Of a DNA stretch of 64,000 bases, positions 35,901 through 46,029 are shown one piece after another. Each line of letters starts with the position of its first letter. Positions within the stretch are counted from its first letter, which is position 1. Under the pieces are notes generated by a model. The model made no database searches. It was not told where the DNA came from and was given only the letters and a program-made list of their open reading frames with translations. This DNA is from Isoetes taiwanensis. Its lineage: Eukaryota; Streptophyta; Lycopodiopsida; Isoetales; Isoetaceae. The translations under genes and the position numbers were made by a program. The stretch is from contig JAJEKV010000003.1 of NCBI GenBank assembly GCA_021234155.1, positions 11,899,819 to 11,963,818 of the forward strand. Reading direction: 5' to 3'.

Positions 35901-36246
35901 TGACGAGCTCATCCCATGAGATGGTGCCCATTAACTTCTCATAAGTTAACCAAGCACCAGCTTCACTCTCTTCTTTGAAACATTTTTCAAATTCTGAAAG
36001 CTTGCACCTTTTTTTGAAACCATAACCCCTATAATAATCTTCAAATATTCTCAAAAACTTGTTAGCACTCATACTGGAATCAAAAGTAGGCAAGGGAACA
36101 GGGACATTCAACTCGAATTGATATGGCATATTTTGAAGCAGGCTAGTTGAGAAACTTGAAGGCAATGTCCTTTCTCTGCAATGATCTGGTGCATCAACAT
36201 CTTTTAATGGTTCTTGCTCTGCTGGAAATTTCTGCTTTGGAGCCAT
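32896..36246 (-). pseudogene. gag, protease, additional RNase H and RT of element B (long open frame)
   Basis: One open frame from ATG at 36246 (MAPKQKFPAEQEP), chosen because it lies just after the primer site; an earlier ATG at 36324 is inside the LTR. Gag shows SSMSANKFLRIFEDYY and two CCHC knuckles (CIHCNRNSHPLEIC and CPKCNRKGHFGKEC, near 35340-35240). Protease: LLDGGSPLNIMPYHIMK (about 34690-34640). Additional RNase H: WFDGG (about 34180), AEYKALIAGLQEA (about 34040), YGDSQLICRQ (about 33980), VEADAL (about 33835). RT: RICIDYRDLNKA, FLDGFSGFNQI, PFGLMNALATF and a VYLDDLC box near 33040. A run of nine T (plus-strand A, about 32924-32932), one too many for the frame, ends it. Confidence 0.92.
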
Positions 36247-36266
36247 GAGTTCTGAGATCCAGGAAG

Positions 36267-36284
36267 ATCTCGGTAGAACCTCCA
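36267..36284 (-). other. Primer binding site, tRNA-Gln type (element B)
   Basis: On the minus strand TGGAGGTTCTACCGAGAT begins three bases after the LTR end, exactly as in element A. It is complementary to the 3' end expected of plant tRNA-Gln (knowledge-based, not searched). Confidence 0.7.
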
Positions 36285-36287
36285 AGA

Positions 36288-38218
36288 TGTTGACCCTCAA
36301 CTTGGCTAGAGAGTCGAAACACAAGAAGCCAACTTGAATTTATGTTCAAGTTGGGGTTAGCTCAGATCACTTAAGGTGATAAGTCTACACAAGAATTTTT
36401 TAAAGAAGAAGCTCAAATATCAAGTACTCATACCTTTCCCAATTCGAGAATAAGGAGCCTTCACTCAAATCGATGTAGTTCTCATAGGTGGATTGATTTT
36501 CAAAGTCAAATGATTGTGACTAGTGTAGAAATGTTATAGGCATGAAGGGGAAAAGATCTTGACCAAGTCTGAGTTCTAGTCTGCAAGATATTTGATCTCA
36601 AAGTTGAGTCAATTTTTGGTCAATACCAGTCAAAGCCACAGACAGATCTCAAAATTTGTAACTTGAGTTGCAGAGGGAATTTTTGAGAAATTCCAAGACT
36701 AAGATGAAGTATGGACCCAAAGGTGTGGGACGTGCACTCAAATCTTATTTTGAATCACTAAAACTATTATTTTGGCACTGTTTTGAGGATAACAGTCTAA
36801 AATTGTATCAGACAGAATGCAAAAAATGATGACTTGGGCTTGGAATGGTTTTTTCTCGAACTTTTTGTGCACACAGGTGCAAATATGATTGGAAATGAGG
36901 GGCAAATGGTCATATGAAAGAAAAGGTTGTAGAATATCTTACTGTAAAAATGTTTTCATGGCTAGAATGCTAAAAGAATATGACAGTCAAACTTTTTGGC
37001 ACTTGGCAGGCAATTTTTATTGATATGAAAGTAATACAAGATAGATGTAGGTCATAAGAACATAAATCAATCATCAGAAGATCTCAAAAGGTCATGTAAT
37101 AATATCATAGTAGGATAATCAGTCCAATTTTCTCAAATCGAACTGTGGAATGCTCAGATACTTCATAAACGTCTTCAGATCATGCTCAGCATGTATCAAT
37201 ATTGAGGTTTGATGCGTCTGGGCCTTCAAAAAACTTCTGTCATTGTTTTCCCCGGTATATAGGTTTAGATTTGATGATTCCGGCATCTTAGGACTTAATT
37301 TTAGGCTTAATGAGATGCTTATGAGCGGGAATCCAAGAATAGGTAGTTTTTATAGTTTAAGAATCCAATTCCGGCGTGATTCAAGCAAGTTTCCAGGTTT
37401 AGGGTTATTCAACTGCATTTTTCCAGAAATCTCGCGATACGGTGGCCGTATTTTTTGAAGTATAAAGTCGGAATATGCTGTATTTTGAAATTTTGAAAAG
37501 CTAGGCTATGGTTTAAAAGGTGCCCCATAAAATAATTGAGAAGTTTGGGTCATTTGAGGCAATGGCAACCCTAATTTCTTGGGAATATGTTAGGTCTAGA
37601 TACCATGCTTGGAATATTCCATGGGGTATATGGGTAACATGGATACTTAAGGCACAATGGTGGGTGAAGCAAAATGGGTATAAGAAATTACAAACAAGCA
37701 TTAGACTAGGGGCATTTACAAGGTGTGACATGGGAAAAAAGAATATGAAATGGGAAGATCATCTTTTGGAAGAGGCAAAAGGCATTAAGAAAAAAGGATT
37801 TAGGCAAAGCATGGTGTGATTGGCAAAAAGGTGAGCAAGGGGGGGATATAGGTATAAGGGAAATATGACTAGGAGAATTTCAAAATCGGGGTAAGAATAT
37901 GGGTAAAAAATGGCTAGGAGGTGAAATCAATTACCCTAGGGTCTTCCAAACTTTGTCTTCCAATCTTCAAAAAGTATCTTCCAATCATCTCAACCCAGAA
38001 TCTCATAAAGCATCCTTTGACTACCTTTGACCTCAAATGGAGTATCTTCCATGGGAGTTGACCTTGAATACTTGTGTTGACCTTTGAAGCTTGATGTTGT
38101 TTGACTTCCACACCAATGTTGACTACCAAGCTCTTCTTTGATCTAATTCTTCCAAAATGACTTGACCTGACTTCAATACATGAACCAACAGTTAGTATGT
38201 TGCCCTTTGGGGGCAACA
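36288..38218 (-). repeat. 5' LTR of element B (1931 bp)
   Basis: Plus-strand ends are TGTTGACCC at 36288 and GGGCAACA at 38218. On the minus strand the LTR therefore starts TGTTGCCCCC and ends GGGTCAACA, then three bases, then the primer site. A 99-codon frame on the opposite strand (37520-37819, and 26664-26963 in the other LTR) stays open in both copies, with five amino-acid differences. It is antisense to the element and is probably incidental. Confidence 0.9.
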
Positions 38219-38246
38219 CGAAGCCTTGTAGCACTTGCAACTTCAG

Positions 38247-39958
38247 CTATCTTCCTCCTCTCTCTCTCTCCTCCCTGTTAGCCTGTGCCCTCTTGGTAGC
38301 CTCCTCCCTTTCAGCCTTCCTCCTTGCAGTCTCCACCTTCCTTGCTGCCAGCTGCTCCAATTTCAATTTCTCGGCCTCTGCCCTTCTTGCATGTTCTGCT
38401 CTCAATGCCTCGCAGAAACCATCACTCGATATGTGCACTCTTCCCCCCAGATCTGGGGCAAAGCCCCTCTTCCTTGCCCTCATGGCCTGGGATGGCCGCA
38501 CACATGTTTAAGATGGTCCTTGTAGACCAGCCATAGACCCTCCAACATCACCTTCATCACCAATTTCATGTTCCACATGGACAGATTGTGGCACATGCTC
38601 ATCAGCTGGAATGTTGTAGCGTTTGGTCAATTTGCACATCAGTTGGGAGTTGTCCAGGTAAGGCCTCCCATAGCGGATGCACTTCTACCATGTCAAACCC
38701 TTCCATTGGTCCCATAGATGGATGATACTCTTCTCCAGCCTGCTCATGGCCTTCTATAATGTCTTCAACATGCACTCCCAAACCTGGTACACTCTTGGCC
38801 TAGCCTAACCTTTTCCTGGTCAAAGGGCCAGATACCAGTGGTTCTAAAACCTGCCTTGATGTTGTGGGATGTTAGGCCACATGCAATTGATTGCAAAATC
38901 AATTCTGCTATCTCCTCCCTCTTTGGCTCTGCCCTTTCTTTGCTAACCATGTGGGCAGCCCTAAGCCTCTTGAATGATGCCTTGAAGGGGGCAAAGCATG
39001 CCACATCTAGAGGTTGAAATCTATGAGACGTGTGTGCAGGCAATAAGGCAAAGTGAATGCCTTTCTCTCTTGCTGCCAATATGACTTCTAGATCCACATG
39101 GCTGCCATGACCATCCAAAATGATAAGGTCAGTCTGATCTGGGGATACACCACCTGGGACTCTTGCTGCAAAATGTGACAGCCATGATTTAAACAATTCT
39201 GATGTCATCCAAGCTGAAGTCTGGACAGCCTGAATGGCACCCTCTTCACATCTTGCAATGTTGTCCTGCCTCATTCGATTACCCTTAAAAATGTACATGT
39301 TGGGGATCCTATACCCCTCAGCATTAACACATACCAAAATTGTAACCCACTCCCTGTTGTTCATGACGACCTCACTCACCCTGTTCCCCCCCTTCCTAGC
39401 TATGATTTTCAGCCCCTTCACTTTCCCTGCCTAAATTCCAGTCTCACCAGCGTTCCATATCCTTGAGGCTGGGAAGGCAAACTCAGCATAAATCTGCTTG
39501 AGCCCGGCATAAAAGTTGTCGAGGTTCTCCTGGGTCATGGCACGGGCCCTAGCCACATCTAGGGTTTCTGCACTCCTGAGTGCAACTTCGAGGTGCCTTT
39601 GCTTAAAGAGCTTCCACCACTTATTGCCTGGTACTCCAGATATCCCACAAGACCGCCCTGCTCTAGCCATCTCTGCTGCCTTTTCCTTGACAGTAGATAG
39701 GATAACTCCCATTCCTTGCTCTGCCATGCTAAGGGCCCAATTAACTAGCTCCTCCTCTTGGAGAGTTGTCAATATTTGTGGATGGTTTGTTTGCTTGTGG
39801 GTTGTTCGACCATATAGCCAATCTCTGATTGTGGATTCTGGTATACCAGACCTCCTTGATGCCTCTCTAATCGAAATGCCAAGTTCACTTACCTCTTCGA
39901 GGATGTCGAGCATTTGCTCCTCTGTCCATTGACCTCTCCTACTCGGCCTCCTTGGCAT
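38247..39958 (-). pseudogene. CENP-B/pogo-type (Tigger-like) DDE transposase, broken
   Basis: From MPRRPSRRGQWTEEQ at 39958 a psq-type helix-turn-helix is visible (SIREASRRSGIPESTIRDWL), then a CENP-B-type second helix region and the DDE core. Core motifs: WNAGETGI near 39440, LIILDGHGSHVD near 39125 and HRFQPLDVACFAPFK near 39000. Related transposases have DETG at the first motif, so the first catalytic aspartate is replaced by glycine. A stop follows directly at about 39431, then the frame resumes (KGLKIIARKGG). Frameshifts near 38780 and 38680 separate a C-terminal part, and a last charged, coiled-coil-like Arg/Glu/Ala segment lies at 38247-38501. Element B abuts the 3' end. Terminal inverted repeats were not found. 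Confidence 0.85.
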
Positions 39959-39959
39959 T

Positions 39960-40851
39960 GGACTGGTAGCAGCACTGCCCTGTGGTGCCCTCCTCTTTGT
40001 CCTGGGCGCGCAGACCCTCTTAGATGATGCCAGTCTCCTTGTACCTCTCTCAACATCGGATTCTCTTCATGCCCTCGTCGAAACTATGGCAGTCTTCGTG
40101 CTCTTCACAGCCTCCTCTGGAGAACATATGAACTATGAACGAAGGGCAGGATTTTATGTCCGTGGAAGTCATAGCGGGAGTTGGAGAATTGAATTCAGAA
40201 GAATGCAAATGCAATCGAGTGCTAGGTTTGGGCGCCAATTCAAATCACCTGCATTGAATTCGTCTTTCAAATCGACATGCTCGGGGTATTTTCTTCAGCA
40301 CGGATGTGGTTATCCAGTGCACGGATATGGTCAATCAGGGCACGGTGCCTAGGACCTGAACTCACGACAGAGGCAACGGCAGGCACGTTGATGGACGCTG
40401 GTGTCTCGGTTGACGGAACCTCAGTCAATGACACCTGGCCACAATACGACGATACGTAGACTTGTGGACCCATGGCAGCATGGAGTTAAACCGCGTAGGG
40501 AGGGGGGGCTGACCCATGCTCCGAGGTGGGGTCACGGCAGAGGGCGACCATACCCTAGGCCTCGACCCTAAGAAAAAAGGAATTTTAAATTAAAGAAGTT
40601 GCTATAAGCCTCTAAATTAAAGAAATACACAGATGAAGCTTTGTTTCTATACATGTTAAACTAATGTAATAGGGAATCCACAGTTCGAGGTTTTTCCGCC
40701 GAGGAATTTCTGAGGCGGCGGCGCTAGACGAAGCAGTGCACGAGCGACAGAGCGGTGAGTGTGCCGGTGAGGCTGGTGGCTCTGGGGAATAGAGGGAAGT
40801 GGATTCCCTTACGTAATACACAGTTAAGCGAATTACATTCCTCCGGCTTCA
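39960..40851. other. Stretch upstream of the transposase, no supported gene
   Basis: Contains short basic open frames on the minus strand leading into the transposase (for example APRTKRRAPQG just before its ATG), which may be its 5' flank. Moderately GC-rich around 40290-40560. No domain was recognised. Confidence 0.4.
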
Positions 40852-40930
40852 ATGGCATTTAGCTTTAGAACGATGGCCATGGCCGCAATCAGAGAACAAA
40901 ATGCTGTTTCTTTGCTGGAACAAACTTTAG
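40852..40930 (+). CDS. Possible first coding exon, plus strand
   Basis: ATG at 40852 opens MAFSFRTMAMAAIREQNAV... and reaches a TTTAG|GTACTC donor-like site at 40930. The Met/Ala/Ser/Arg-rich start could be an organelle-targeting sequence. Read past the donor, the frame stops within 9 codons. No matching second exon could be identified, so this is only a candidate. Confidence 0.2.
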
Positions 40931-40994
40931 GTACTCCGTTGGCAGCTTTTGCATGATTTCTACAGGGAAACATGCCCATAGACAGAGGCTAAAG

Positions 40995-41105
40995 AGATTC
41001 ATTCCCATCCTCTTTTTGATTCAGAAGAAATAGATTCATTCCCATCCTCTTTTTGATTCAGAAGAAATAGATTCATTCCCATCCTCTTTTTGATTCGGAA
41101 GAAAT
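40995..41105 (+). repeat. Tandem repeat, 3 x 37 bp
   Basis: Three nearly identical copies start at 40995, 41032 and 41069 (AGATTCATTCCCATCCTC...). The third differs by one base (CAG to CGG). Confidence 0.95.
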
Positions 41106-43010
41106 AGAACGATAAGAAGGCTCTCTGGCAGAGTAACCAGAAGAAAAACTAAGGGGATGGCCAATCAGAGATGGAGATGAAATAATCTGGCACATGAAGA
41201 AAAATAACAATAAAAAATCAAAATGTGGTATAGTAAAGAGGAGGTGATCTCCCATAGCCGGAGCTCGAGGCGGAAGAATAATAAAGCGGGTTTAAGGGAA
41301 TTTCAATTCGGTGCGGTAGAAGATAACTCTGCCATAGCCAAAACTTCCAGAGAAAAAGCAGAGCATTCTGCCAAGAAACAATAGAGCGGCAATCTGTGGC
41401 AGCCCTAAAGATTTACGCATTTTAAAACACGTAATTTTACAATAATTAGCACCAACTATGTATTACTAAAGGTAATTTAGTCTTTCTAAACTGATTAAAT
41501 AGGAACTTAGCAATTCAATACTGTATAGAATTTGATTAGGGGAGGAGCGCCATATTTGGCCCACTTAAGGTTAAACCATTATAAAAATATTGAAATACAT
41601 CCTAACTATAGTCATATTGTATATCATTAGAAACCTTAGATTCTAGGCTTTCTAATGATATCCTCTCCTACCCCATCTGATGGGCCTAGCTTTGGCAATT
41701 CCGTTTTGAATGAAAGGGGGTCTTTGCACCCAATTGTTGACATAATGTTCCATCATTGGTGCACTCGTGTACCTTGAATGGAGGTTATAAGAACTATTTG
41801 TTGACCCTGTGTTCTATTAATGCCACACTAGCCTACCATTGATGGTGCTGCATATTTCTAGCCTCTTATTAATAGGACTCCACATTTGCTAATTATCCAT
41901 GCCAAACTTATTGATTTGTGCATAGTCAATTATCTTGGTTGTCCTTTGATTTGATCTCTAGCTTTTCATCACTTTGATCTCCCTATTTAGAGCATTATGC
42001 AGCATGTACGAAATGAATATCTATCGGCATATACATTATATCAATAGCCACACCAAAGATTGAAAAAATGTCAAGCAATGAATCCAAGAACAACAAGAGT
42101 GTTTGCACTATAAAGGGACAAATTGGGTTTTACAAGTAATATTCTTTTACCTAGATTAGATTCACTTCTCTCCAAGTTTGCTTTCATGCTTGTATGCCAT
42201 CTTAACCATATAGATTTTGCATAGATTAATAGGAAAAACCAGCTCTTGCACGATGTGGCAGGCAGTCTGCAACAAATGCATTAAAAGAGCATCGGCTGGA
42301 TATTGCCAACCTATCTTGTTGCATGAAATATCTTGAGATCAGTACTAAACATTAACTTTTGCCATTTCTATAATAATGTTATTATTGCTGTGGGATAGAA
42401 ACAGAAACTGCCCTTGAAATTGTGGATATTATTTAAGATATGGAAACTCTGTCTATTGGTATTTCCAAATGCTTAGATAATCCATTCATGTCTGTGAGAA
42501 TGGACTAGGGTCAGTATCCCTTGTTAATAGTTGACCAACACAAATGAACTCCATCCAAATGTTGGCCAAACACTTAAATGTCACAGTTCCACTTGTGCGA
42601 TCCGACATGTAACGATCAATAACAATCCTGACTACTTCACTTAGATTCTGGAAACTTGCATGTGCCTACTTGCATGTGCCTACGTCACGTTCCTTCCCTG
42701 CATTAAAGCAAGTATATTGATGTGCATTAGATCTGTTTCATAGGAGGAATACAAGGAATTGCCTAGGTTTCTTGTATCTAAAACTTAGTTCAACATGAAA
42801 CTCTGTGAAAAAGGAAAGCAACCAAACGACACAAGACATGTAACTTATAAATGCAAAATTAGATATTATACAAGCCAAATAAGATATCACAAGAGTAAAA
42901 TAAGATGGGTTCTACAACAAATACTAATATATCTGCACCAAGCTTTAAAATGCAGCATGCAACTTGCAAAATGAAAAAATGCAAAAAATTATTCTCACAA
43001 TTGATCCTCC
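41106..43010. other. Intergenic stretch, no gene recognised
   Basis: AT-rich sequence without supported coding regions, RNA genes or known repeats on either strand. Confidence 0.5.
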
Positions 43011-45244
43011 GTGAAGCGAGACCTCTCCCTACACTGAGCTCCTGATCCAGCCAAAATCTGCACATGAAGAACTGCTATATGAGTAATTCATGTCTACTGT
43101 TTTGTCAGACATGTCATCTACTGTTTTGTCAGACGTGTCAGCTATATGGTTTATCTACTCTGTAACAAAATCATCACAAACAGAGAAATAGAGGCATGCG
43201 TAACCTTAAACCATCTAGACTATTATATGTGTCTAATGGAACTATATAATGTATCAAAAATTAAAAAGCGAAAAACAATTTTGAAAAACATTGTCTCAAT
43301 CTGAAATGGGTTTGGCTGTCATCTCAGTATGAGTTCACACTACACTATTTCGTATTTCTGGCATATACCACTAGATCAGACTGTGACTTTTAGATGCTTG
43401 CATTTGTTACCTTTTACTCATGGTCAAACAGGGTGTTGCCATGTTTGAGTACACTACATATTCAGGATATGGGCGGTTGTACTTAGGCTGCTGTTGAAAT
43501 AAGACTGAATTTTCTCTCTTTATGGTAGCAATACTTTATGGCTGCCTGCACAATGTAGGTTCTCTCATATCCATACTTGATACATACTGTAAGAAGTAGA
43601 ATTCCTTGCTTTGAACAAACAGAGACCTGCCCAAGGCATGTACTTTACATTGCGCCACATCCTTAATGCTGCACCTCTCTGCAAAAAAATTGATTGCTCC
43701 ATGTGCCCAAATGATAAGGTTGTGCAAACAGCCTCACATTCACTGATATTTATTTGGTTAGTCACGCAAACCATCTCAAAATTAATTTACTAGGTTCATC
43801 CCTACAAATTCTTACCATATGAACAGGTTTTACTGTTCTGCAAGCCTGTGCTACCCCAGTATATTCCCTTGAGAAAATATCCAGCATGGGTCTGAAAGTT
43901 TGAATCTCTGACCATTAGTGCCATACCGTCACCAAGTCCATCAAAGCAAATGGCCAAGGTCAACATGACCCCATTATTAAAATTAAATCCCTGGTTCAAG
44001 ATGGCATATTCTCAAAACCAGATTTCCATTATTTGCTACTCTGTCATTTGAAAGGAGCTTGTCATTTGGTACTGGAGCTTGTCATAGCCTGCTGAACGCT
44101 GTTACTTAAATTACTTGTTAACCCTATTCTCTTGGGTCAAGCCACAAGTGCAACCGAATTGAAGCTATCGAAAGAAAGGTTTTTAACTTAACTTCTACCT
44201 TTTGTACTGGGCAGAACCATGTTACAACCATGCTTTTGAGCCATGCTTACTGGGCAGACCACATAGAATTATTAAACATGGAGTGGTCTTGGTCCCCACT
44301 TCATGTGCTGGGTCTGAACAGGCCTTGCGTAACCAAACAACCAGTTCTTGGTGAGCATTGTTACGTCACGTGGAATTGGGCCCATATTGAGGTTTAATAT
44401 CAGAGTACTATGCTTGTCCAACCTAGCAACATACCGTCACCAAGTCCAGTAATGCAGGTGGCCAAGGTCAGCATAGCCACATTCTTAAAACCAATAAATG
44501 CAAATAAATTGAGGCAATCTCAAGATAGGTTTTTAACCTACCTTCTAAAATTTGTACTGTAAGAAGAAGTGAGGAAAGATAACCCAGCAAGAGGTATTGG
44601 GTCCTTAACGTCTATGTTTAGCCAAAGTTTTAGGAGTTCTTCTGGACTTAATAGTTATGTAACAGAACCTATGTCTGTTGAGAAGAATTTAGCCTTTGCT
44701 ACAAAGATGTGAGCCCCATACCCAACTACTGATGGGAGGTAGGAGGATTTTAGTAAGAAGGAGAAATCTAAGTCACATACATCAAGCTAAGAGCATTCTC
44801 TAAAACCATCTGAATAAATCCACCATCATACTGGCTTGTACAGTGACACTGCAAACTTGCAAACTGCTCAGCCCTTTGCTTGTGCAGATTTCATATGATC
44901 TACAAGCCCCTAAGAAGTTGGCATGAGCTTTTTGCTAGATAGAGCAGAATCTTTCTACAATGTGGAGCGATAATAAGAAACAAGATGTCAACTTCCAGAA
45001 AATGTGAACTGATCCTATATGCAAGTGTTTGGTAAATCTTCCTATCCATTATGCATTGCATCCTTGGCATTAACATTCTGCATTCTCCATTCTGCATACT
45101 ATCACCCAGCATATTGCTTCCTTTGTATCATCCCTAATTCCACAGATATGCCTAAACCACTAGATATGGCAGAGAAATTAAACTGACTAGGAGGTTGAGA
45201 CTGATTATATTCATTGGCTCCACAACACTGTGTTTGCCTAGTAC
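43010..45244 (-). other. Possible introns and 3' exons of the adjacent minus-strand gene
   Basis: Downstream of the two exons at 45.2-45.6 kb. A candidate last exon lies near 43000-43061 (minus: acceptor TTCTTCATGTGCAG, then ILAGSGAQCRERSRFTEDQL and stop). Its phase does not join directly to the second exon, so at least one exon in between would be needed. Two related non-coding-looking segments at about 43920-44220 and 44430-44565 share CCGTCACCAAGTCCA and GGTTTTTAAC...TTCTA, indicating a local duplication. Confidence 0.3.
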
Positions 45245-45596
45245 CTTTTTCAATTCCACACCAATTATAACGTCCAGCATAAATGGCACTATATTCAGCT
45301 TCAGGATCTCCAGAAATATGCTTGATTGAGCTTTCAAAAGCTTGAAAGTGTTAAGGAATATCTGAGAAATAATGCGGGAAATGGATTGTCTGGATCTTTA
45401 AGAACTCCAATTCAACCTTTTGAGCCATTTGGCAAGCATACAGATTACATCAAATTGCATAGAAAAAGTAAATCTACAGATCTAGCATGCAAGAAAGAGT
45501 CATGTTACCTCTGGCAACATCTGGAACCGCCATTCCGACGCCCACTCCTCTCAGATCTCTACGTTCCGACAATGCTTCTCGCTGGAGCTGCGTCAT
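45245..45596 (-). CDS. First two exons of an unrecognised gene (minus strand)
   Basis: Exon 1 is 45509-45596, from ATG MTQLQREALSERR to a donor AGAG|GTAACA. Exon 2 is 45245-45340, after an acceptor TTTCAAG. The exons join in phase: the single G left over plus CT gives alanine, producing ...MAVPDVAR-AFESSIKHIS... and then GDPEAEYSAIYAGRYNWCG up to a donor AAAAAG|GTACTA. The matching phase and the non-random exon 2 support a real gene. Without the second donor the frame runs on for about 47 codons. I do not recognise the family. It starts about 430 bases downstream of the BAG gene, on the same strand. Confidence 0.45.
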
Positions 45597-46029
45597 GCAC
45601 AAACCACGTCTGCGTTAAATGTGGGCACAGTTGGACATCGAAAATAGCCCTGTTTCGCGTTAAAATGAGTAAAAAAATGCGTTAAAATTAGGTCGTGCGT
45701 CAATCTTGGGGACCCTCCCCTACAGTAACAGCATTGAGATCAGACCAACATACTAAAAGAAAGGAGTAAGGAAGCTTCACAGCCAAGCTAAACACAACAA
45801 TTACCAAACAATTAATCACATTAGCAATAATTAAACTTTAAACAGACACAACCAGACACCGGTGGATCATTTGTATGGAACTGACTTTTTGTTTTGCAGC
45901 AATTATTTCAGTGATTATACAAAATGTTTTTTTTACATCAAATGTTTTTTTCTTTTCTTAGTGCCATGGCTGGTTCAGTATTACAAAATCACAAACCATT
46001 TTACTGAGTGATCTTTGTGCACCCACAGC

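Larger units (their letters stand above)
25698..38218 (-). mobile_element. Element B: Ty3-type retrotransposon with two RNase H domains, minus strand
   Basis: A relative of element A with the same LTR start (TGTTGCCC), the same tRNA-Gln-type primer site and the same domain order. On the minus strand the 5' LTR is 36288-38218, gag-pol runs 36246 to about 31600 with one single-base frameshift, and the integrase end is at 28120-28760. The 3' LTR (25698-27361) lacks the last 264 bases, so no target duplication can be seen. About 2.8 kb is inserted inside the integrase. Its near-open gag-pol suggests it is younger than element A. Confidence 0.9.

Noticed and set aside
45326-45685. Plus-strand 119-codon frame with a CxxC near its end
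   Set aside because: It overlaps the phase-matched exons on the minus strand and has no recognisable domain; the minus-strand reading is better supported.
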